Assembly: GCF_036173125.1 (NCBI RefSeq)
Contig: NZ_CP108054.1
Location: 5,084,001-5,148,000 of the forward strand
DNA from: Streptomyces sp. NBC_00286
GTDB lineage: Bacteria; Actinomycetota; Actinomycetes; Streptomycetales; Streptomycetaceae
Reading direction: 5' to 3'
Length of the DNA: 64,000 bases
How positions within the stretch are numbered: the first letter of the stretch is position 1; every line of letters begins with the position of its first letter. A program made the translations under genes and the position numbers. The notes below the pieces were generated by a model that was not told the origin of the DNA, did not search any database, and saw nothing but the letters and a program-made list of their open reading frames with translations. Positions 58,545-64,000 of the stretch are shown here, piece by piece.

Positions 58545-60791
58545 TCAGCGCCCGAGGCGCCCGCGGACCATGCCGACCATTCCGTTCAGTTCCTCGATGC
58601 GCATACGCCGAGCCGCGACGAAGAAGACGCCGAGCAGGGCGATGCCCCCGCCGAGGAGGGCGGCCAGGGAGCCGAGGACACCCTGCCCCAGCCCCTGGGT
58701 GATTCCGTAACAGGCCGCGGCGGCCAGCAGCGCCGCCGGTACCGAGGCGATGCCGAGCCGGGCGTACGTACGCAGGACGCGAGCTCCGTCCAAGTCACCG
58801 CCCAGCCTCTTGCGCAGCCTCTGCCAGGCCACGCCCACGCCGATCGCGTACGCGAGACCGTAGGACGCGGCCATGCCCGCCACCGCCCAGAGGGGCGGCA
58901 GAAGGATGTAGCAGAGCGCCGAGGCGCTCGCGTTGACGGCGGCCACAATGACCGTGTTGTAGAAGGGAGTCCGGGTGTCCTCGTACGCGTAGAAGGCGCG
59001 TAGCACGACGTATTGCACGGAGTACGGGATGAGGCCGAGCCCGAAGGCCATCAGCATGTAACCCATCTTCGTGGCCGCGTCGGTGCCGGAGGAGCCGAAG
59101 ATCAGGGTGCACATCGGGACGCCGAGTGCGACGAAGCCGAAGGCGATCGGCACGATCGCGACGGCCGTGGTGCGCAGGCCCTGGGAGATGTCGTCGCGGA
59201 CGGCACCCGCATCGCTTTCGGCGGCCGAACGCGAGAGTCTCGGCAACAGGGCAGCCATCAGCGAGACGGTGATGATGGCCTGCGGGAGTCCCCAGATGAG
59301 CTGAGCGTTGGCGTAGGCGCTGTAGCCCGTTCCGGGGGTTCCCGTGTCCGTGACCGCAGCGGTGGCCAGCTGGGTGACGACAAGGACGCCCGCCTGGTTG
59401 GCGAGGACGAACAGGATCGTCCACTTGGCGAGCATCGCCGTCTTGCCGAGGCCGTTGCCCTTCCAGTCGAAGCGCAGCCGCAGCCGGAACCCAGTTTCGC
59501 GCAGGTACGGGATCATCGCCAGGGCCTGGACGACAAGGCCGAGCAGGACACCGATACCGAGCAGCCGCTGGCCCTCCGGCGGGATGTTCCCCGCGGTCAT
59601 CCCGGAGTTCGCCGACGTACCGTACACCCAGAGGAACATGCCGAGCGTCACGATGATGACGATGTTGTTGAGGACCGGAGTCCACATCATCGCGCCGAAC
59701 TTGCCGCGGGCGTTGAGGATCTGGCCCATCACCACATGGATGCCCATGAAGAAGATCGAGGGCAGGAAGTAGCGGGTGAAGGTGATGCCAACCTCGTTGG
59801 CTGCGGCGTCATTGGCCACCGGCACCGACAGCATGCTGACCAGGAGCGGTGCGGCGAACATCGCGAGCAGGGTCAGCGCGCCGAGCGCCACCATGACAAG
59901 GGTCAGCAGACGGTTCGCATAGGCCTCACCCCCGTCGTCGTCCTCCTTCATGGCGCGCACGAGCTGCGGTACGAAGACGGAGTTGAGGCCGCCTCCCACC
60001 GTCAGGATGTAGATCATCGTCGGCAGCTGGTACGTGACCTGGAAGGTGTCGCCCAGGAGGGCGGTGCCCAGTGCGGCGACGATCAGCGCGGACCGGATGA
60101 AGCCCGTGAGGCGGGACACCATCGTGCCCGCCGCCATGACCGCGCTCGACTTCAGCAGACTCGACGCGCGGCCCGCAGACTTCTGCGGCGCGGCCGTGGG
60201 CGCCGACGCGGGCGCAGGCGGCGGAGACTGAGGGGCCGCGGGAGCCGGCTCGGGCGTGGGGGACGGCACACCAGGCGGAGAAGACACACCGGGCGAACCC
60301 GCAGGGGGATACGCGCCGCCCTGCTGCTGGTCACGGAAGAGATACGCGAAGGCATCAGGCTCGTGGCGCTGCTCGCCGGCCTGGGTCACCAGGTCGTCCA
60401 CGCCCACGAACTGGGTCGTACGGGCGTCGTCACCGTAGGGAAGGTGCTGCGTCAGGCCGTCTGGCTCGGGCGCCGGGGTCTGCGCCCATACACGTGGATC
60501 GGGAGCGTGCGGCGGCTGCGGCGGCTGGGCGTAGAGCTGCTGCGGCGGGGGGTATGTGCCGGGCGGTGGCGGGGGATGCGCGGCGCGGTCGTACAACGCC
60601 TCGTCGACCGGATCCTGGGTGGCGCGATCCCGAACCCCGTAGGGATCCTGTCCGTAGGCGTCCTGGAGGTACGCGTCGGCGGGGGGCTGTGGCGGCACCT
60701 GTCCGGGCTCCGGCGGTCCCTGCGGCGGGTCGTCGGGGTAGCCGGAGCCCCCCGCGCCCTGACCGCGGTCACCGTCGTACGGCGCGTTCAT
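58545..60791 (-). CDS. murJ: Lipid II flippase MurJ (MviN), lacking the fused pseudokinase
   Basis: A 748-aa protein. About 215 residues of Pro/Gln/Tyr-rich disordered N-terminus precede a 14-helix MOP-family transporter. Family motifs include VMAAGTMVSRLTGFIRSALI and TVGGGLNSVFVPQLVRAM. It moves lipid II across the membrane for peptidoglycan synthesis. Unlike mycobacterial MviN it ends right after the transporter (MRIEELNGMVGMVRGRLGR), with the pseudokinase encoded next door. Confidence 0.95.
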   Translation of the reverse strand: MNAPYDGDRGQGAGGSGYPDDPPQGPPEPGQVPPQPPADAYLQDAYGQDPYGVRDRATQDPVDEALYDRAAHPPPPPGTYPPPQQLYAQPPQPPHAPDPRVWAQTPAPEPDGLTQHLPYGDDARTTQFVGVDDLVTQAGEQRHEPDAFAYLFRDQQQGGAYPPAGSPGVSSPPGVPSPTPEPAPAAPQSPPPAPASAPTAAPQKSAGRASSLLKSSAVMAAGTMVSRLTGFIRSALIVAALGTALLGDTFQVTYQLPTMIYILTVGGGLNSVFVPQLVRAMKEDDDGGEAYANRLLTLVMVALGALTLLAMFAAPLLVSMLSVPVANDAAANEVGITFTRYFLPSIFFMGIHVVMGQILNARGKFGAMMWTPVLNNIVIIVTLGMFLWVYGTSANSGMTAGNIPPEGQRLLGIGVLLGLVVQALAMIPYLRETGFRLRLRFDWKGNGLGKTAMLAKWTILFVLANQAGVLVVTQLATAAVTDTGTPGTGYSAYANAQLIWGLPQAIITVSLMAALLPRLSRSAAESDAGAVRDDISQGLRTTAVAIVPIAFGFVALGVPMCTLIFGSSGTDAATKMGYMLMAFGLGLIPYSVQYVVLRAFYAYEDTRTPFYNTVIVAAVNASASALCYILLPPLWAVAGMAASYGLAYAIGVGVAWQRLRKRLGGDLDGARVLRTYARLGIASVPAALLAAAACYGITQGLGQGVLGSLAALLGGGIALLGVFFVAARRMRIEELNGMVGMVRGRLGR

Positions 60792-60837
60792 GGTTACCCC
60801 ACCTCATCGTCCCCGGGCCCACCGGCCACGACTTCGC

Positions 60838-63246
60838 TCAACGGTCCACTCTCTCACCCGTGCCGGACGGGTCGGTGCTTTCCGGTGCGGTGTCCGGTGA
60901 AGGGTCACTCGGCTGCTCCGGGTCGTCTTCCCTGGATCCCACTGGCGACGCCAACGCGGATTCCGCATCGGACCTCGGCCCCGACTCCGGGTGGAACGCC
61001 GCTTCACGACCAGCCTCGGCGTCGTCCTCAGCGCCGTCGTCCGGCCCCTCCTCGGCCCGCCTGGCGGCCGCGCGCTTGCGCTGGGTGTACATCCGGAACC
61101 CGGCGAGCACGAGCAGCAGCACACCGCCGGCGATGACGAGCATCACTGTGGGGGTGATCTCGGTGACGCTCACGTCGAACGTGATTTCCTCGCCATACGG
61201 TTGGCCGTCCTCCGTGTAGAGCTGGGCGGTCACCGCGTACCGGCCGTTGGCCCGGCCGTTGGCGGTGAACTTAACCGACTCGCTGTGCCCGCCCGACACC
61301 TCCACCCGCTGTTCCCAGTAGGCACGCTCACGCTCACCGATGCTCAGGCGCGACGGATGCTTCGACGTCAGGCGAAGCACCAGATGGTCGACGCCCTGGA
61401 CGAGGTTGTTCTGCACGGTGATCGGAATCGTGGCGCTGCGGCCCGACAGCTTCGCCTCGGACTTTTTGATCAGTGCGACCTGCTCGGTGAGCTCGTCGAT
61501 ATACGCATCCACGCCATAGCGGTACACGACTTCCTCGGCTTCATGACCGCGCCAGGACGTGGACATCGCCCGGTTCAGGGCACGCCCGAAGGGGGTGATC
61601 ACCCGGTCCTCCTCGGTGAGGATCACCCGGAATTTGTTGATCTTCCGCTGAATCTCCTCGACATGCTCGAAGGTTTTCGGCGGCAGTTCCTGCTTGCTGA
61701 GCGAGGAGGGGTACTCCGACTCCGAGGGGACCCGCGTGGTGGCGCCGGGGTCGGGCTTGGCCTCGGTGGCCGCGGACAGCTCCGCCGACTCCGACCAGTT
61801 CGCGCCCTGGAGGGCTGTGAGCGCCTGCGCCATCTCCTGGGCTTGGCTGGCTGACGGCATGCGCTGCGGGGCGACCACGATGCTGCGCTGCTTCCCAGGC
61901 TGCTGCAGGTTGATCATCAAGGTCTGGGCGAGGAATTCCTGCACGGCGAGCGTGGAGTTGCCGGCCACCGCCATGTCGCCCTGGAACGCCGTCGACAGGC
62001 GGGCGTCCGCGACCACCGCCGTCGTGCCGCCGCCGATGGGCCGGGCAGCACTGGGGGTGTACGACAGACCGCCGGTCTCCTGGAGGCTGTCACTGCGGGA
62101 GATCACCTTGTCGGCGCCGGCGGAGGTGGCGACCTTGACGATCGACGGGTCGATCGCTCCATTCGCGGGCCAGGCGTAGTCCGTGCTCGGCGTTACATGG
62201 AGGATCGACTCCACCGTGGTGGCGGCCACCTCTGTGGCGTCCTTGAGGTGGCTCAGCGACCCGGCGATCTTCGTGCCCTTGTGAGCCAACGACGCCAGAT
62301 CTGGGTCGGCGAAGGGGAGGGCGACGACTTCCTTGCCCTCGACCGCCTTCTCCAGCTCGGCGAGCCACTGCTTGGCGACCTCCTTGTGGGTGCCCGCTGT
62401 GGTGGTGTCGGTGCCGGTCCGGATCTCGTAGCCGCCCACCATCGCGACCACGGAGGCCAAGAGGTCCGGATCGATCACCCACGTGACGTCCAGCTCCTTG
62501 CCGAGCGTGACGAGCTGCTGCAGCCGACCGCCGGGCGCGAGCTCCGCGGCCAGGTCGTCGTCCTTGAAGACGGGAGTCTGCTGCTCGTTCGAACCCGTCT
62601 CGGCCGTCATATGGGGGGTGGAGATCAGGGGCCAGAGGTACGTCGTCCTGCTCTTCCTCTCCGCAGCGTCAGGCTGCCAGGGCAGGAAGGTCCGCTCGAT
62701 ACCGAGAATCCGCTCGTACGGCTGGGCGGCGGTCTCCCCGGTGAGCGTGACCCCGAGCTGGTAGACGCCGTCGGCACCGAGTTCCAGCTCGTCCACAGGG
62801 ACGGAGAGGCTGAAGCCTTGCGGGACGCCCGGCGCCAGCTTGGCGAAATCCTGCACGTATGAGCCGTCGACCTCGGTGCCCGCATAAGGGTTGTTCTTCG
62901 CGGCCGTGTCGATCGACGAGCGGCCGTTCATCGTCGGTCCCACGCGCAGACCGAGCTGGGCGTCCGTGACCGACTGCTTGCCGTTGTTCGTGATCCGGCC
63001 CGAGACGGTGAGCGTGTCGCCGTCCGAGGGAACGCTCGGGCTGAGTGAGTGCAGGGAGATGTCAACCGTTTTGGAGCCCGTGGCGGCGGCCACGGCGGTG
63101 CGCTCGGCGGCGTCCGCGGACGGCGAGGCGGGCAGCTGGAGAAGGCCGGCCAGCAGAGGCGCTCCGGCGAGCAGTACTCCGGTGCGCCGCAGCCACCGGC
63201 GGGCAGGTGAGGCACTCGTCCCCTGGAAGTCTGCCGCCTGGGCCAC
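60838..63246 (-). CDS. DUF6049 family secreted membrane-anchored protein
   Basis: An 802-aa protein. A signal peptide (about 20-47) is followed by a large extracytoplasmic region with Ig-like and alpha/beta domains, then one membrane helix (VMLVIAGGVLLLVLAGF, about 705-722) and an acidic cytoplasmic tail. Its place upstream of murJ matches mycobacterial Rv3909. The GTG at 63246 is used. Function is unknown; coexpression with the flippase suggests a cell-wall role. Confidence 0.85.
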   Translation of the reverse strand: MAQAADFQGTSASPARRWLRRTGVLLAGAPLLAGLLQLPASPSADAAERTAVAAATGSKTVDISLHSLSPSVPSDGDTLTVSGRITNNGKQSVTDAQLGLRVGPTMNGRSSIDTAAKNNPYAGTEVDGSYVQDFAKLAPGVPQGFSLSVPVDELELGADGVYQLGVTLTGETAAQPYERILGIERTFLPWQPDAAERKSRTTYLWPLISTPHMTAETGSNEQQTPVFKDDDLAAELAPGGRLQQLVTLGKELDVTWVIDPDLLASVVAMVGGYEIRTGTDTTTAGTHKEVAKQWLAELEKAVEGKEVVALPFADPDLASLAHKGTKIAGSLSHLKDATEVAATTVESILHVTPSTDYAWPANGAIDPSIVKVATSAGADKVISRSDSLQETGGLSYTPSAARPIGGGTTAVVADARLSTAFQGDMAVAGNSTLAVQEFLAQTLMINLQQPGKQRSIVVAPQRMPSASQAQEMAQALTALQGANWSESAELSAATEAKPDPGATTRVPSESEYPSSLSKQELPPKTFEHVEEIQRKINKFRVILTEEDRVITPFGRALNRAMSTSWRGHEAEEVVYRYGVDAYIDELTEQVALIKKSEAKLSGRSATIPITVQNNLVQGVDHLVLRLTSKHPSRLSIGERERAYWEQRVEVSGGHSESVKFTANGRANGRYAVTAQLYTEDGQPYGEEITFDVSVTEITPTVMLVIAGGVLLLVLAGFRMYTQRKRAAARRAEEGPDDGAEDDAEAGREAAFHPESGPRSDAESALASPVGSREDDPEQPSDPSPDTAPESTDPSGTGERVDR

Positions 63247-63477
63247 GCGCTCGTCCGTCCCTCGTCGTCGTCAGTGGTCGTCGGAATGTGCGTCCACGCA
63301 TGGTAACGATGCGCGCTGAGGGGAAGTGCCGCGGTCCGCCCCACAAGATCGGGGGGCCGGGCCGGGCTGTCGCCTATGTGCACGTATTGAGGGAGGCGCC
63401 CCAACTGGGATCGGGTAAGCGCCTGCACACTTAATGGAGGCGCTCACCGTCGCCCGCGCCACGTACCCTTTTCTGTT

Positions 63478-64000
63478 GTGCCGAACGCCAACGAAGACAA
63501 TCCCAACGCCCTGAGCCAGGTGCAGCACCGCGCGGTGAGTGAACTGCTGCGAGTGTCCCCCGTCGCCGACGATCTCGCCCGCCGTTTCCAGGAGGCCGGG
63601 TTCTCCCTCGCCCTGGTCGGCGGCTCGGTCCGGGACGCCCTGTTGGGCAGGCTCGGAAACGACCTGGACTTCACGACCGACGCCCGTCCCGAGGACGTAC
63701 TGAAGATCGTGCGGCCCTGGGCGGACGCCGTATGGGAGGTCGGGATCGCCTTCGGGACGGTCGGGGCGCAGAAGGAAGCCCGTGTCGGGGACGCTGTTCA
63801 GCGTTTCGACATCGAGGTGACGACGTACCGCTCGGAGGCGTACGACCGGACCTCGCGCAAGCCCGAGGTCTCGTACGGCGACTCCATCGAGGAAGACCTG
63901 GTGCGCCGCGACTTCACGGTCAACGCGATGGCTGTGGCTCTTCCGGAGAAGGAGTTCATCGACCCGCACGACGGGCTGCGGGACCTGGCAGAGCGTGTGC
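63478..64000 (+). CDS. pcnA: CCA tRNA nucleotidyltransferase / poly(A) polymerase family protein (partial)
   Basis: The gene continues past the end of the window; 174 residues are visible. The class II nucleotidyltransferase head is intact: LVGGSVRDALLGR, the metal-binding DLDFTTDA, and RRDFTVNAMAVAL. In Streptomyces this position carries an RNA nucleotidyltransferase that adds CCA or poly(A) tails to RNA; the exact activity cannot be read from the head alone. The GTG at 63478 is used (VPNANEDNPNALSQVQHRAV). It is divergent from DUF6049, with a 231-bp shared promoter region. Confidence 0.92.
   Translation, partial: MPNANEDNPNALSQVQHRAVSELLRVSPVADDLARRFQEAGFSLALVGGSVRDALLGRLGNDLDFTTDARPEDVLKIVRPWADAVWEVGIAFGTVGAQKEARVGDAVQRFDIEVTTYRSEAYDRTSRKPEVSYGDSIEEDLVRRDFTVNAMAVALPEKEFIDPHDGLRDLAERV

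Overview
The window is high-GC actinobacterial DNA and almost certainly comes from a Streptomyces chromosome around oriC. The evidence is the dnaA-oriC-dnaN-recF-gyrBA block, parAB with a cluster of parS sites, a DnaA with a very long domain II, SrtE-type sortases, frequent GTG starts, 4-bp GTGA/ATGA gene overlaps, and only two in-frame TTA codons found by eye. No insertion sequences, CRISPR arrays, prophage genes or rRNA genes were seen. Gene calls rest on reading translations and motifs by eye; no database search was run.

Layout. (1) 1-2600, leftward: a DUF5819 protein, an HTTM membrane protein and a partial SpoU RNA methyltransferase. (2) 2750-7880, rightward: paaABCDE (phenylacetyl-CoA epoxidase) behind a PaaR-like operator and two consensus DnaA boxes, then an acyl-CoA dehydrogenase behind a KstR-like operator. 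(3) 7900-11215, leftward: rhodanese, J-domain protein, DUF2252 protein, tRNA-Leu(CAG). (4) 11706-19907, rightward: fhaA-fhaB-pstP-rodA-pbpA-pknB, the Ser/Thr-phosphorylation and cell-wall elongation operon, ending at a 56-bp perfect palindrome. (5) 20031-24344, leftward: two class E sortases, the pabA/trpG amidotransferase, a 53-aa membrane protein, a third sortase and a DUF881 protein; divergent crgA follows. (6) 24742-33360: a DnaA-box cluster, rhomboid protease, ppiA, DUF5324, tRNA-Ala, an HTH regulator, a second kinase, a secreted protein, a DLW-39 protein, a small secreted protein and tRNA-Ile. (7) 33358-46015, leftward: DUF3566, gyrA, gyrB, DUF721, recF, gnd, dnaN, oriC, dnaA. (8) 46434-53443, rightward: rpmH, rnpA, yidD, yidC, jag, rsmG, parA, parB, a GNAT protein. 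(9) 53532-63246, leftward: trxA, trxB, anti-sigma, sigM, a pseudokinase, murJ, a DUF6049 protein; then the start of a CCA/poly(A) nucleotidyltransferase gene, rightward, off the end.

How the genes fit together. Replication initiation (DnaA, DnaN, gyrase, RecF, oriC) sits with segregation (ParA, ParB, parS). On both sides are the two halves of one cell-envelope control network: PknB, PstP, FhaA, FhaB, RodA, PbpA and CrgA on the left, and MurJ with its pseudokinase, SigM and thioredoxin on the right. Mycobacteria carry a MurJ-pseudokinase fusion (MviN); here the two parts are separate adjacent genes. The left end looks more accessory: an incomplete phenylacetate pathway, an orphan acyl-CoA dehydrogenase with a bldA-type TTA codon, and an SdpA/SdpB-like pair.
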